Below, piece by piece: positions 34,320 through 44,060 of a stretch of 63,858 bases of DNA (positions are counted from its first letter, which is position 1; every line of letters starts with the position of its first letter). Source of the stretch: an uncultured Eubacterium sp. Lineage in GTDB: Bacteria > Bacillota > Clostridia > Lachnospirales > Lachnospiraceae. The notes beneath the pieces are model-generated. The model was given only the letters and a program-made list of their open reading frames with translations. It had not been told where the DNA came from and did not search any database. A program made the position numbers and the translations under genes. The stretch is taken from the NCBI GenBank assembly GCA_947178105.1, contig CAMWXD010000020.1, forward strand, positions 1-63,858, written 5' to 3'.

Positions 34320-35468
34320 ATGGGATTGGATTTTAGCAAGACAGCGGCAATGCCGGCACCAGTAGCGGCAGATGCAAAAAATGAAATAGAGGTAGTACAG
34401 CAGTACGATATCGTGGCGGACAGGGAGCAGATGAATGCGGCGCTGACAGGCTCTCAGGAGGTGGACGCCATTACAAGCACGATTGAAGTCCACAACCTGG
34501 AGACGATCGTATCGTTTGGGGCAGAAGTGGCGGAGGAGATCTCCAAGGCGTCGGACGTCGTGCTAGGCAGCATGAGTATGTCCCAGATCGACGATTCCAG
34601 CCAGATGTTAAATACGCTTGCAAAGATTATGGATCAGTTTGATATCGATGAAATCCAGGAAAATCCGGGCCGCTTTAAAAAGCTGTTTGGGAATATGCGC
34701 AAGCAGCTTGAGAAGATTCTGGATAAATACCATACGATGGGGGATGAGGTAGACAAGATCTATGTGCAGTTAAAGCAGTATGAGTCTGAGATCAAGCAGT
34801 CCAACCGCAACCTGAACCAGATGTTTGAGGCAAATGTAAACTATTACCATGAGCTGGTGCGCTATATCCTTGCCGGCGAGCAGGGATGCAGGGAGCTGCA
34901 GGCGTATATTGCGCAAAGAGAGGCTGATTTGGCGTCTACCGGCGATACCTCGATCCAGTTTGAGCTGGCGAGCTTAAACCAGGCGCTGATGATGCTGGAG
35001 CAGCGGACGCAGGATCTGCGGACAGCAGAAAGCGTGGCGATGCAGTCGATCCCAATGATCAAGACGATGGAATTCAGCAATATGAACCTGGTGCGCAAGA
35101 TCAATTCGGCATTTATTATTACCCTTCCGGTATTTAAGCAGGCGCTTGCGCAGGCGATTATGTTAAAAAGGCAGCGTGTGCAGGCGGAGGCGATGTCCGC
35201 GTTAGACCAAAAGACAAATGAGCTGCTTGTAAAAAATGCGCGCAATACCGTAGAGCAGTCAAAATATACGGCGCAGCTTGCATCCGGCAGTTCGGTAAAA
35301 ATCGAAACGCTTGAGACGACCTGGAAGACGATTGTGTCAGGCATCGAGGAGACAAGGCAGATCCAGGAGCAGGCAAGGAAGCAGCGCACTGAAGACCAGG
35401 CGCGGCTGGAAACGATCAAAAAGGAATTTCAGTCCATGTACCATGTGCCGGATGCGAAAAGGCAGTAA
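34320..35468 (+). CDS. telA: TelA/YceH family toxic-anion (tellurite) resistance protein
   Basis: 382 aa, normal length, almost entirely helical and soluble. Family blocks include YHTMGDEVDKIYVQLKQYES, LASLNQALMMLEQRTQDL, LVRKINSAFIITLPVFKQAL and NARNTVEQSKYTAQLASGS near the end. TelA-type proteins are linked to tellurite and toxic-anion tolerance and, as YceH, sit beside YceG in Bacillus. GGAGAGG lies before ATG 34320. Gaps of 15 nt to yceG and 4 nt to the HAD gene indicate one transcript. Confidence 0.94.
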   Translation: MGLDFSKTAAMPAPVAADAKNEIEVVQQYDIVADREQMNAALTGSQEVDAITSTIEVHNLETIVSFGAEVAEEISKASDVVLGSMSMSQIDDSSQMLNTLAKIMDQFDIDEIQENPGRFKKLFGNMRKQLEKILDKYHTMGDEVDKIYVQLKQYESEIKQSNRNLNQMFEANVNYYHELVRYILAGEQGCRELQAYIAQREADLASTGDTSIQFELASLNQALMMLEQRTQDLRTAESVAMQSIPMIKTMEFSNMNLVRKINSAFIITLPVFKQALAQAIMLKRQRVQAEAMSALDQKTNELLVKNARNTVEQSKYTAQLASGSSVKIETLETTWKTIVSGIEETRQIQEQARKQRTEDQARLETIKKEFQSMYHVPDAKRQ

Positions 35469-35472
35469 AAAG

Positions 35473-36285
35473 ATGGTTTTGTTCTGCACAGATCTGGATC
35501 AGACGCTGATTTATTCCTACAAGCATGATATCGGGCAAAACAGGCAGTGCGTGGAAGTATATCAGGGGCGGGAGGTTTCGTTTATGACACAGGAAACCTT
35601 CCGGCTGCTTGGCAAGCTGAAAGAGCGTGCCTGCATCGTGCCGGTAACGACAAGGTCGATCGAGCAGTATGGCAGGATTGCGCTTGGAATCGGCAGCCTT
35701 CCATATGCGCTTGTATGCAATGGCGGGGTGCTGCTTTTGCATGGAGAAAAAGAAAAAGCCTGGTACGAAAAGTCTTTGGAGCTGGCACAAGAAAGCCGGG
35801 CGGAATTAAAAGCGGCAAGGCGTATTCTGGAGCTGGAAGCGGACAGGACGCTGGAGGTGCGCCTGGTGGAAGGGCTGTTTTTATTTACAAAATGCCGGAA
35901 TCCGCAGCAGACAGTAGCGCGGCTGGAACAGGAGCTGTATGCACAGGAAGAAAAAGGCGGTACAAAACAGGAGCTGCATCCGCGGACGGTGCAGGTGTTT
36001 CGAAATGGAGAAAAGGTATATGCCGTGCCCAGAGGGCTGAATAAAGGAGCGGCAGTAGCACGGCTGCGGGAGCTTGTGGGAGCGAAGGCGGTCTTTGCAG
36101 CAGGAGACAGTGCGTTTGACCTGCCGATGCTCGCACAGGCGGATTTTGCGGCAGCACCGCCGGGATGCGGTTGGGAAGGGCTGCCGCAGTGCGCGCATGT
36201 GCGGGAGATGCCGGGCAGGAAAGTTTTTTCGGAGGAGCTGTTAGAGGCGGCCTTGGATCAGGTGGCATGGATATCAAGCTCCTGA
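35473..36285 (+). CDS. HAD superfamily phosphatase of the Ter operon
   Basis: 270 aa. Motif I is FCTDLDQTLIYS at the N-terminus, motif II is VPVTTRS, a lysine region follows (PRGLNKGAAVARL), and motif IV is VFAAGDSAFDLPML. This is the Cof-like branch of HAD phosphatases. HAD phosphatases are part of the predicted Ter biosynthetic module with PRTase and C-C lyase. ATG 35473 lies 4 nt after the telA stop. Its 3' end overlaps the convergent Uma2 gene by 28 nt. Substrate unknown. Confidence 0.88.
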   Translation: MVLFCTDLDQTLIYSYKHDIGQNRQCVEVYQGREVSFMTQETFRLLGKLKERACIVPVTTRSIEQYGRIALGIGSLPYALVCNGGVLLLHGEKEKAWYEKSLELAQESRAELKAARRILELEADRTLEVRLVEGLFLFTKCRNPQQTVARLEQELYAQEEKGGTKQELHPRTVQVFRNGEKVYAVPRGLNKGAAVARLRELVGAKAVFAAGDSAFDLPMLAQADFAAAPPGCGWEGLPQCAHVREMPGRKVFSEELLEAALDQVAWISSS

Positions 36286-36821
36286 AAGTCAATCCAGAAA
36301 TCATCATAAATAAATACTTTGATCCGATTCTGAAATGTATAAGAATGTACAGTAAATCGGTCTTGGATCAGATGATAGGCAAGTATGCTTTTTTGCTGCG
36401 GGTCAACAATCCAATATTCGCGTACACCGGCGTCCATATACAGGTTGAGCTTTTTTACATAGTCATGTCCTGGATTGCCGGGTGAAACGATCTCAATGAC
36501 CCAGTCTGGCGCGCCGGTGCAGCCTTTGTCTGTCAGCTTGTCAGGATTACAGACCACACTGATATCAGGCTCTACGATTGTTGTCCTGTCCTGAAACAGC
36601 TTTACGGCAAACGGGGCGGGATAAACTTTGCAAAAACCGTTTTTGGATTTGACGTAATTGCGTATGGTAGCGGACAGTTCCATTAAAATCTCCTGATGTA
36701 TCCGGCTGGGGGCAGCCATATTGTAAAACTGCCCGTCAATCAGCTCGGCATGTACATGTTCAGGCAAGTTGTAGTAATCCTCTTCTGTATAGGTGCGAAA
36801 GCTTGTGAGTGCCTGCGGCAT
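36258..36821 (-). CDS. Uma2 family (DUF820) PD-(D/E)XK nuclease-fold protein
   Basis: 187 aa. Seen are YYNLPEHVHAELIDGQFYNM at the N-terminus, the catalytic-type acidic EPDISVV and DWVIEIVSPGN, and YWIVDPQQKSI. Uma2 proteins have the restriction-endonuclease fold; their biological role is unsettled. The start at 36821 is supported by AAGAAAGG 8 nt upstream; the in-frame ATG at 36845 has no ribosome site. It is convergent with the HAD gene and the two overlap by 28 nt, so little room exists for separate terminators. Confidence 0.85.
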   Translation of the reverse strand: MPQALTSFRTYTEEDYYNLPEHVHAELIDGQFYNMAAPSRIHQEILMELSATIRNYVKSKNGFCKVYPAPFAVKLFQDRTTIVEPDISVVCNPDKLTDKGCTGAPDWVIEIVSPGNPGHDYVKKLNLYMDAGVREYWIVDPQQKSILAYHLIQDRFTVHSYTFQNRIKVFIYDDFWIDFQELDIHAT

Positions 36822-36865
36822 ATGCTGGTGTTCCTTTCTTATCATATTTTTTGTATGCTTTGCGC

Positions 36866-39061
36866 TTAAATTACAAAGTCCCCGTACATATACTGATGCA
36901 TCTGGATGGTCTTTGTGATCGTCTCAAGCAGCACCGGCACGTCGATCGGCTTTGGCAGGTGCGCGTCCATGCCGCTTTCGATCGACTTGCGCTTGTCGCT
37001 TTCGAAGGCGTCGGCGGACAGCGCGATAATCGGGATGTGTGCGAGCTGTTTGTTTTTCAGGCTGCGGATTGCCCTTGTCGCCTGCCTGCCGTTCATGACC
37101 GGCATCTGGATATCCATAAGGATCAGCGCATATTCATTTGGCGCTGCCTTCTGCATCATCTCGACTGCGATGCTGCCGTTTTCAGCGGTATCGATTACAA
37201 ATCCAAGCCCTTCAAGGATCGCGGTTTCGATCTCAAGATTAATTTCATTGTCCTCTACGAGCAGTATTTTGCGGCTGGACAAATAGTCCATCGTGTCCTC
37301 AATGCTCATCGAAACCGGGATCGGATGGTTCTGCGTTTTCAGGCGGAGGGTGACGGTAAATCTGCTGCCGCTGCCGACTTCGCTTTGCACATCGATCGTC
37401 CCGCCCATGACGTTCACTAATTTTTTAACAATCGTAAGCCCAAGCCCCGTACCGATCACGCCGCTGAAGGTCGTATTTTTTTCCCGCTCAAAGGGTTCGT
37501 AAATACGGCTTAAAAATGCCGGGCTGATGCCGATTCCGTTGTCCTCTACGACAAACTGGTAAACTGCGTGGTCATTTGGCAGCGTATTTAATTCTGTGGC
37601 GCTGACGGTGACCATGCCTCCGTTTTGCGTATATTTTATGGCGTTGTGGGCGAGATAGGACAGCAAACGCTCCAGTTTGTCCTGGTCGCTTTGAATATCG
37701 CTGTGTATCAGCCCGGAGCTGTCCAGCGTTATGGAAATCTCTTTTTCGCGCGCCAGCGGCAGAAAGGCGTTTTTTATATTCTCCAGAATATCTTTTAAGC
37801 TGCATTCTGTTTCGGCAGTACGGTTGTCGTCCGAATCTGTCCATGCGATTTCCAGCACTTTATCGATCAGATCCAGCAGTTGCTCGCTGGAAGCGTTGAT
37901 CTTGTTCAGATAGTAGGCGAGGCTGTCAGGATCATGCAGTTTGTCTTTTGCAAGTGCGGTAAAGCCGAAGATGGCATTGAGCGGCGTACGCATATCGTGG
38001 GACATATTCGAAAGAAACGTATTCTTTGCGGTTATGGCAAGGTTGGCGTTGTTCAGCGCCTCTTCCAGAAGCTGTTTTTGCTCAATCTGGCGCCGGACTT
38101 CGTCGTCCACCCGGCGGTATCCCATGACGATCTGGGAAATATGCTCGCTGCTTCCTACGTTGACAATCCGAAGCTGTAAGTATTGGGTCATGGAATCCTT
38201 CATGACCTTAAAATTTATGTAATAGGTCTTTTGCTTGGAAAGCATTTCGCGGATATAGTCCGCGGTAGTTTGCTGCGCGACGGTTTCTTTGTCTTCTGGA
38301 TGCACCCAGACTCTGGCATAATCCGCGGTATACCACGAAAAGCTGCGGGCATCGGCAGAATTTTCAAATTGCAGCGTCGTGCGGTTGCTTAAGCGGTAAG
38401 GCAGCACTTTATCCAGGTCAAGATCCGCATATAAAATCGAATCGTAGTTGATGCTCAGCCCTTCGATCACCTCCAGGCGGCGCAGGTGCTCCTGGTTAAT
38501 GACCTTCATCTCGTTATGGTACTGGTCGATCAGGCTTTTCAGTTCCTGTTCTTTTTGAAGCTGTTTTTCCATGGCTGCCTGCCGGCTTTCCCATTTTTGC
38601 GTGGCGTCGCTTACAAATACATAAAAAATATTTCCGACCGTATCTGTGCGGATGAAATGGCCGTAATCTTCGATCCAGCGGATTTTGCCGTCTTTGCGCT
38701 GGATCCGGTATTCTACATAATCCAGATCGTACTGGTTGTCTGCAATCTGCTCTTTGATGCTTTGTTCTACCTGGTCTAAGTCCGGCGGGTAGACAAAGCC
38801 CCGAAACGAATTTCCGGTAAGCTCCCTGAATTCACGGAGCGTCTCGCACTGGCAGATACGCAGCAGTGCTTTATTTGCATAAATGATTTCTTCCTGATCG
38901 TCTGCGCGGTAAATAAAAAATCCGCCTGGCATCTCATCCATAAAACGGATGACCTCACAGGCTGTCCGGATATTCTGTTTGCCCGGAGAGTCGTTGTTGG
39001 GGATGCTTAACAGAGACAGAATATACGCAAGCAGGTCAGGATCTATGTTTTGTTCTTTCAT
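36866..39061 (-). CDS. cytoplasmic PAS hybrid sensor histidine kinase with receiver
   Basis: 731 aa, no membrane span. A PAS domain lies at ~40-165 (FFIYRADDQEEIIYANKALL), a second PAS-like region at ~200-340, then HisKA with FLSNMSHDMRTPLNAIFGF, HATPase with NAIKYTQNGG and GTGLGLTIVKKLV, and a C-terminal receiver with LVEDNEINLEI, LILMDIQMPVMNG and LSADAFE. ATG 39061 has AGGGGGAA upstream. The arrangement fits an internal signal, for example redox or a small molecule, with multi-step phosphotransfer. It is divergent from terD and sits inside the Ter region, so it may control it (inference). Confidence 0.92.
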   Translation of the reverse strand: MKEQNIDPDLLAYILSLLSIPNNDSPGKQNIRTACEVIRFMDEMPGGFFIYRADDQEEIIYANKALLRICQCETLREFRELTGNSFRGFVYPPDLDQVEQSIKEQIADNQYDLDYVEYRIQRKDGKIRWIEDYGHFIRTDTVGNIFYVFVSDATQKWESRQAAMEKQLQKEQELKSLIDQYHNEMKVINQEHLRRLEVIEGLSINYDSILYADLDLDKVLPYRLSNRTTLQFENSADARSFSWYTADYARVWVHPEDKETVAQQTTADYIREMLSKQKTYYINFKVMKDSMTQYLQLRIVNVGSSEHISQIVMGYRRVDDEVRRQIEQKQLLEEALNNANLAITAKNTFLSNMSHDMRTPLNAIFGFTALAKDKLHDPDSLAYYLNKINASSEQLLDLIDKVLEIAWTDSDDNRTAETECSLKDILENIKNAFLPLAREKEISITLDSSGLIHSDIQSDQDKLERLLSYLAHNAIKYTQNGGMVTVSATELNTLPNDHAVYQFVVEDNGIGISPAFLSRIYEPFEREKNTTFSGVIGTGLGLTIVKKLVNVMGGTIDVQSEVGSGSRFTVTLRLKTQNHPIPVSMSIEDTMDYLSSRKILLVEDNEINLEIETAILEGLGFVIDTAENGSIAVEMMQKAAPNEYALILMDIQMPVMNGRQATRAIRSLKNKQLAHIPIIALSADAFESDKRKSIESGMDAHLPKPIDVPVLLETITKTIQMHQYMYGDFVI

Positions 39062-39253
39062 GATGAAACATTCCCCCTGAATCATTTCCGATAAGTTTTA
39101 TATCATTTAGTTTTATACCATATTTTATCAGTTTAACACAAAACAGTGGTTCTGTCATTATTTTAAGATATATTTTTTCACATTTTGGGAATACTGTTTT
39201 TGATAAGACAAATAAAATCCCAGGCGGAATCTGGCAGAATATGGAAATAGATA

Positions 39254-39292
39254 GTGACAGCAATGCGTTACTGTGATACAATAAAAAGTAAC
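39254..39292 (+). promoter_or_regulatory. promoter of the terD-terD-terD-Ca2+ ATPase operon, with dyad
   Basis: GTGACA (39254-39259), 17 nt, TACAAT (39277-39282). A 6-bp inverted repeat, GTTACT (39267-39272) / AGTAAC (39287-39292), brackets the -10 box and is a possible regulator site. Confidence 0.6.
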
Positions 39293-39329
39293 ATTTTTGT
39301 TAATTCTATTTTGACAGGAGGAGTCAATT

Positions 39330-39911
39330 ATGCCGATTAATTTATCAAAAGGCCAGAAGGTTGATCTGACAAAAGGCAATCCGAGTTTGAAAAATATTAT
39401 GGTAGGATTGGGATGGGATGTGAATGCATTTGATTCCGGCGCGGATTTTGACCTGGACGCAGCGGCGTTTATGGTTGGCGCAAACGGAAAGTGCCCGACG
39501 GAAAAGGAATTTGTTTTTTACGGCAATCTGGAGCATACAAGCGGCGCCATCAAGCATATGGGCGACAACTTGACCGGAGCCGGAGAAGGCGATGACGAGC
39601 AGATCCAGGTTGATCTGGCAAAAATCCCGGCAAATGTGGAAAAAGTAGCCTTTACGGTGACGATCTATGATTCGGATGTCCGAAGGCAGAATTTTGGACA
39701 GGTCTCCAATGCGTTTATCCGGATTGTGGATGAAGCTACGGGTACGGAGCTGATCCATTATGACCTGGGCGAAGATTTTTCCATCGAGACAGCCGTTGTT
39801 GTCGGAGAATTATACCGGCATAATGGAGAGTGGAAGTTTAATGCGATCGGCAGCGGTTTCCAGGGCGGATTAGCGGCGCTTTGCGCGCATTATGGAATAG
39901 AGACGGCTTAG
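39330..39911 (+). CDS. terD: TerD family calcium-binding stress protein, copy 1
   Basis: 193 aa, normal length. Seen are [16 protein letters not shown] at the start, the acidic [26 protein letters not shown], and [17 protein letters not shown] near the end. TerD domains bind calcium through these acidic loops and are induced by tellurite, oxidative or envelope stress. AGGAGG precedes ATG 39330. It is the first of three tandem TerD genes; copy 2 follows after 37 nt and is highly similar, so recent duplication is likely. Confidence 0.96.
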   Translation: MPINLSKGQKVDLTKGNPSLKNIMVGLGWDVNAFDSGADFDLDAAAFMVGANGKCPTEKEFVFYGNLEHTSGAIKHMGDNLTGAGEGDDEQIQVDLAKIPANVEKVAFTVTIYDSDVRRQNFGQVSNAFIRIVDEATGTELIHYDLGEDFSIETAVVVGELYRHNGEWKFNAIGSGFQGGLAALCAHYGIETA

Positions 39912-39948
39912 CCGTTTGGAATCAAAAAAGGGTTAGGAGGAAATAGAT

Positions 39949-40530
39949 ATGCCAGTGAGTTTGCAAAAAGGGCAGAAGGTAAGCCTTACAAAAGGAAATC
40001 CGGGACTGAAAAACGTCGTTGTCGGGCTTGGCTGGGATGTGAACCAGTTTGACACAGGCGGGGATTTTGACCTGGATGCGGCGGCGTTTCTGCTGACAGA
40101 CAGCGGAAAGGTATCCAGGCAGGAGGACTTTATTTTCTTTGGAAATCTAACGCATCCGTCGGGCAGCGTCCAGCATATGGGCGACAACCTGACCGGCGCA
40201 GGGGAAGGAGATGACGAGCAGATTAAGATCGACCTGTCAAAGGTGCCGGAAAATATTACAAAAATTGCTTTTACGGTGACGATCTATGAGCCGGAGCAAA
40301 GACGGCAGAATTTCGGGCAGATCAACAATGCGTTTATCCGTATCTACAATGAGGATACAGGGGAAGAAATGCTGCGCTATGACCTGGGCGAGGATTTTTC
40401 GATCGAGACTGCCGCCGTATTTGGCGAAGTTTATAAAAACGGCAGCGAATGGAAGTTCAATGCGATCGGCAGCGGCTATCAGGGCGGGCTGAAAGCGCTT
40501 TGCGCGCAGTACGGCATCGACGCAGAGTAA
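39949..40530 (+). CDS. terD: TerD family calcium-binding stress protein, copy 2
   Basis: 193 aa, nearly colinear with copy 1 without gaps. The acidic motifs are [27 protein letters not shown] and [26 protein letters not shown] lies before ATG 39949. All calcium-ligand positions seen in copy 1 are kept. It is part of the terD operon and probably forms homo- or hetero-assemblies with its neighbours (inference). Confidence 0.96.
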   Translation: MPVSLQKGQKVSLTKGNPGLKNVVVGLGWDVNQFDTGGDFDLDAAAFLLTDSGKVSRQEDFIFFGNLTHPSGSVQHMGDNLTGAGEGDDEQIKIDLSKVPENITKIAFTVTIYEPEQRRQNFGQINNAFIRIYNEDTGEEMLRYDLGEDFSIETAAVFGEVYKNGSEWKFNAIGSGYQGGLKALCAQYGIDAE

Positions 40531-40574
40531 CAAATAGTTGTATCATACGTAAAAATAGGTAAGGAGGCAGTTCA

Positions 40575-41165
40575 ATGTCAGTAAGTTTGCAAAAGGGCCA
40601 AAAGGTCAGCCTGTCCAAGGAACATGCGGGCCTGTCTAAAATGATGGTCGGCCTTGGCTGGGATGAAGCACAAAAAGCAAAAGGCGGATTTTTTGCGCCG
40701 AAGCCAAAGCCGATAGACTGTGACGCGTCGGCGCTGCTGTTAAAAAACGGAAGGCTTTGTGATAAATCGGATATCGTCTATTTTGGGAATCTCGGCCATA
40801 AAACAGGCGCGATCCAGCATATGGGCGACAACTTAACCGGCGCAGGGGACGGGGATGACGAACAGATCCTGGTCGACCTTGACCGGATTCCGGCGGAATA
40901 CGACCGGATCGTTATGGTCGTAAACATCTATCAGGCGGTGCAGCGTAAGCAGCATTTCGGGATGATCCAAAACGCGTTTATCCGTCTCGTAGACCAGAGG
41001 AACAACAGTGAGATGTGCAAATATAACCTGACGGATGATTATTCCGGTATGACCGCACTGATTTTCGGCGAGATCTACCGGCATAACGGCGAGTGGAAGT
41101 TCAGCGCGATCGGGCAGGGGACGACTGACCCTGGCCTTGGAGAGCTGGCGAACAGGTATGTATAA
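40575..41165 (+). CDS. terD: TerD family calcium-binding stress protein, copy 3 (divergent)
   Basis: 196 aa. It keeps [13 protein letters not shown] at the start and NLTGAGDGDDEQILVDL in the centre. It differs from copies 1 and 2 by a basic insert (GGFFAPKPKPID) before a changed acidic loop, CDASALLL. The end reads YNLTDDYSGMTALIFGE. Such divergence suggests a separate role in the same complex. AAGGAGG lies before ATG 40575. The calcium ATPase follows after 37 nt. Confidence 0.94.
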   Translation: MSVSLQKGQKVSLSKEHAGLSKMMVGLGWDEAQKAKGGFFAPKPKPIDCDASALLLKNGRLCDKSDIVYFGNLGHKTGAIQHMGDNLTGAGDGDDEQILVDLDRIPAEYDRIVMVVNIYQAVQRKQHFGMIQNAFIRLVDQRNNSEMCKYNLTDDYSGMTALIFGEIYRHNGEWKFSAIGQGTTDPGLGELANRYV

Positions 41166-41202
41166 AATCTAAAACAACTGGAAACTGGAGGACAGATTAC
41201 TT

Positions 41203-43866
41203 ATGAAATATAACGGGCTGACAGATAAAGAGGCGGAAGAGTCCCGAAGAAAATACGGATCAAACGAGATCCCGGATTCTGAACCGACGACTTTCTGGGA
41301 AGAGTTCAAGGAAACATTTGATGACCCTATGATTAAGGTACTGCTTGCGATTGCGGCGCTGATGATTGTCATGTTTTGCTTTGGATATGCGGAAATCTAT
41401 GAGCCGCTGGGCACGATTGTGGCAGTGCTGATCGTAGCCTTTGTGTCAGCAAAGACAGGTGTGGCGAGTGATACAAAGTACAGGGAACTAAAAGACAGTA
41501 CCAAAAAAGACGAATGCAAAGTATACCGCAACGGCGAAGTGGCAGTGATCGATGTGGATGACGTCGTCACCGGCGATAAGGTGCTGTTGCAGTCGGGCAA
41601 CAAAATCCCGGCGGACGGTATTTTAATCTCCGGTTCCCTGCGGGTGGACAATTCCGCATTAAACGGGGAAGCGGAGGAATGCAAAAAGACGCAGGCTGAC
41701 GAAAGCTTTGCGCTGCCGGAGGATATTACCGGAGATACGTTTGTCGATGCGCATTCCTTGTTTCGCGGTGCGGTCGTATTTGACGGGGAAGGCGTCCTGG
41801 ATGTCAGAAAAGTCGGCTTAAAGACGATGATGGGCAGGATGGCGGAAGAAATGCAGGAGGATGAGCCGGATTCGCCGCTTAAGGTCAAGCTGGCAAAGCT
41901 GGCAAAGCAGATCTCGACGTTTGGCTATATCGGCGCGATTGCAATTTCGATCCTGTATTTTGCGCATTTTATTTCCCTGGCGGGAGGCGTCTCTGCGTAT
42001 TTTGGAAACGGCATTGAGGTTATTTTGCAGGATATTATTCGGGCGGTCTCGCTGGCAGTTGTCATTATTGTCTGCGCTGTGCCGGAAGGCCTGCCGCTGA
42101 TGATTTCTCTCGTACTCATGCAGAATACGAGCAAGATGTTAGACCACAACGTACTTGTAAGAAAAGCGGAAGGAATCGAGACCGCAGGTTCTTTGAATAT
42201 CCTGTTTAGCGACAAGACGGGTACGATTACAAAAGGGATGCTCGAAGTCGTGGATTTCTTTACGGCGGACGGCAGTTCGATCGCGATACCGGAGCTTGCA
42301 CGCCATGCAAAGGTGAAAGAAATGTTAGACCTTGCGATCGGCAAAAACACGCAGTCGTTGTTTGACGCGTCGCACAAGGTGATCGGCGGCAATGCAACCG
42401 ACCAGGCGCTTATGAAGTTTATGGGCGAGGAAGCGTTTCATGCAGTCAATGCGAAACAGGAATATGTCGTTACAGCCAGCCAGGGATTTAATTCGGCGAA
42501 TAAATTCAGCCAGGCAAGGATCGACTATCTCGGAAAGACGTTTTATAAAGGCGCTCCGGAAAAACTGCTTGCGCAGGCAGGCAAATACCTGGATGCCGAC
42601 GGCAATGAAAAGGCGATTGACCAGGCTGCGCTGAATCAAAAGATCGATGATCTTGCGTCCAAGGCGATGCGTGTCCTTGCGTTTGGTTATTCAAGCAAGC
42701 CGCTTGTGGAAAATGCGATTAACGACGACCTTGTGATTATCGGGCTGGTGGGCATCCGCGATGATGTAAGGCCGGAAGCAAGAGACGCGATCCACCAGGT
42801 ACAGGAAGCGGGCATCCAGGTCGTTATGATTACAGGCGACCGTCTGGAAACTGCCGTTGCGATTGCAAAAGACGCAGGGCTGTTAAAAAGCGACAAAGAC
42901 CGCGCCCTGTCTTCGGCACAGTTAAATGAAATGTCGGATGAAGAGGTCAAAAAGATCATACCGGATATTCGTGTGATCGCAAGGGCGCTGCCGACAGACA
43001 AATCGCGCATGGTGCGCCTGTGCCAGGAGATGAACCTTGTAGTCGGCATGACCGGCGACGGCGTCAACGATTCCCCGGCATTAAAGCGTGCCGACGTAGG
43101 CTTTGCGATGGGCAGCGGTACAGAAGCAGCAAAAGAAGCAGGCAAGATCGTTATTTTGGACGACAATTTCAAGTCGATCAAAGATGCGATCTGGTATGGG
43201 CGTACCATTTACCACAATATTTTAAAGTTCTGCAAGTTCCAGCTTGTGATTAATGTGGCAGCCGTCGTTGTCAGTGCGATCGCACCGTTTTTCGGTGTGG
43301 AAGAACCGTTAAAGGTTACACATTTACTGTTTGTAAACCTGGTGATGGACAGCCTGGGCGCAATTATGCTCGGCAATGAACCGGCGCTTGAGAAATATAT
43401 GACCGAAAAGCCAAGGCGCAGGGACGAAAGCATCGTCAGCAAAAAGATGATGGCACAGATCGTAACGATGGGCGCGTGGCTGACCATTGTAAGCTTTATT
43501 TACCTCAAGCACCCGTTTTTTACAGGGTTGTTTGCAAACGAGGAGCAGCATCTGACCGGATATTTTGTATTGTTTATCGTAAGCGCGCTGTTTAACGGAT
43601 TTAATGTTAGGGACGATTCGTATGCAATATTCAAAGGGCTGAACGAAAATACCGGATTTATGAAGGTATTTTTTGCGATCATCCTGGTACAGGCATTGAT
43701 TGTCAATGCAGCTCTGATCCCGTTTACAGTATTTACATGGATCGGCAATATGTTTAGCTGCGTCCCGTTTGGCATCACTGGATGGGCCACGGTCGTGGTG
43801 CTTGGCGCTACGATGATTCCGGTGGATTTGCTTCGGAAGGCTGTTGTGGGTAGTGGGAAGGAATAA
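41203..43866 (+). CDS. P-type Ca2+-transporting ATPase (P2 type)
   Basis: 887 aa, full length. Ten membrane segments are predicted. Seen are the actuator loop LNGEAEECKK (usually TGES; here NGEAEE), the M4 ion-site VPEGLPLM, phosphorylated Asp337 in FSDKTGTITKG, FYKGAPEKLL, MITGDRLETA and GMTGDGVNDSPALKRADVGF. These point to calcium export by a plasma-membrane-type pump. AACTGGAGG lies before ATG 41203. Its place behind three calcium-binding TerD genes makes a calcium-linked stress circuit likely; the membrane protein TerC, usual in such operons, is absent. Confidence 0.95.
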   Translation: MKYNGLTDKEAEESRRKYGSNEIPDSEPTTFWEEFKETFDDPMIKVLLAIAALMIVMFCFGYAEIYEPLGTIVAVLIVAFVSAKTGVASDTKYRELKDSTKKDECKVYRNGEVAVIDVDDVVTGDKVLLQSGNKIPADGILISGSLRVDNSALNGEAEECKKTQADESFALPEDITGDTFVDAHSLFRGAVVFDGEGVLDVRKVGLKTMMGRMAEEMQEDEPDSPLKVKLAKLAKQISTFGYIGAIAISILYFAHFISLAGGVSAYFGNGIEVILQDIIRAVSLAVVIIVCAVPEGLPLMISLVLMQNTSKMLDHNVLVRKAEGIETAGSLNILFSDKTGTITKGMLEVVDFFTADGSSIAIPELARHAKVKEMLDLAIGKNTQSLFDASHKVIGGNATDQALMKFMGEEAFHAVNAKQEYVVTASQGFNSANKFSQARIDYLGKTFYKGAPEKLLAQAGKYLDADGNEKAIDQAALNQKIDDLASKAMRVLAFGYSSKPLVENAINDDLVIIGLVGIRDDVRPEARDAIHQVQEAGIQVVMITGDRLETAVAIAKDAGLLKSDKDRALSSAQLNEMSDEEVKKIIPDIRVIARALPTDKSRMVRLCQEMNLVVGMTGDGVNDSPALKRADVGFAMGSGTEAAKEAGKIVILDDNFKSIKDAIWYGRTIYHNILKFCKFQLVINVAAVVVSAIAPFFGVEEPLKVTHLLFVNLVMDSLGAIMLGNEPALEKYMTEKPRRRDESIVSKKMMAQIVTMGAWLTIVSFIYLKHPFFTGLFANEEQHLTGYFVLFIVSALFNGFNVRDDSYAIFKGLNENTGFMKVFFAIILVQALIVNAALIPFTVFTWIGNMFSCVPFGITGWATVVVLGATMIPVDLLRKAVVGSGKE

Positions 43867-43884
43867 GAATTGACATTATTTTAG

Positions 43885-43913
43885 TTGACAATTTGAGAGA
43901 AAAAGTGTATTTT
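43885..43913 (+). promoter_or_regulatory. probable toxI promoter
   Basis: TTGACA (43885-43890), 17 nt, TATTTT (43908-43913), with TG immediately before the -10 box. A second TTGACA lies at 43870. The predicted start near 43920 is about 36 nt ahead of the antitoxin repeats. Confidence 0.6.
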
Positions 43914-43955
43914 ATAATTAAGAAATCTAGTTGTGCTTGGATCACTGGATTCTAT

Positions 43956-44057
43956 AATAGATGTTACGAATCATTTAAAAAATCGTTGTAATAGATGTTA
44001 CGAATCATTTAAAAAATCGTTGTAATAGATGTTACGAATCATTTAAAAAATCGTTGT
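43956..44057 (+). ncRNA. toxI: ToxI-type antitoxin RNA repeats (type III toxin-antitoxin)
   Basis: Three perfect head-to-tail copies of a 34-bp unit start at 43956, 43990 and 44024 (each begins AATAGATGTTACGAATCATT), and a 6-nt fragment of a fourth follows. The order promoter, tandem repeats, hairpin terminator, toxN frame is the diagnostic layout of ToxIN/AbiQ systems, where repeats of 34-36 nt are cut by the toxin into RNA pseudoknots that inhibit it. No spacers separate the units, so this is not CRISPR. Confidence 0.82.
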
Positions 44058-44060
44058 AAT

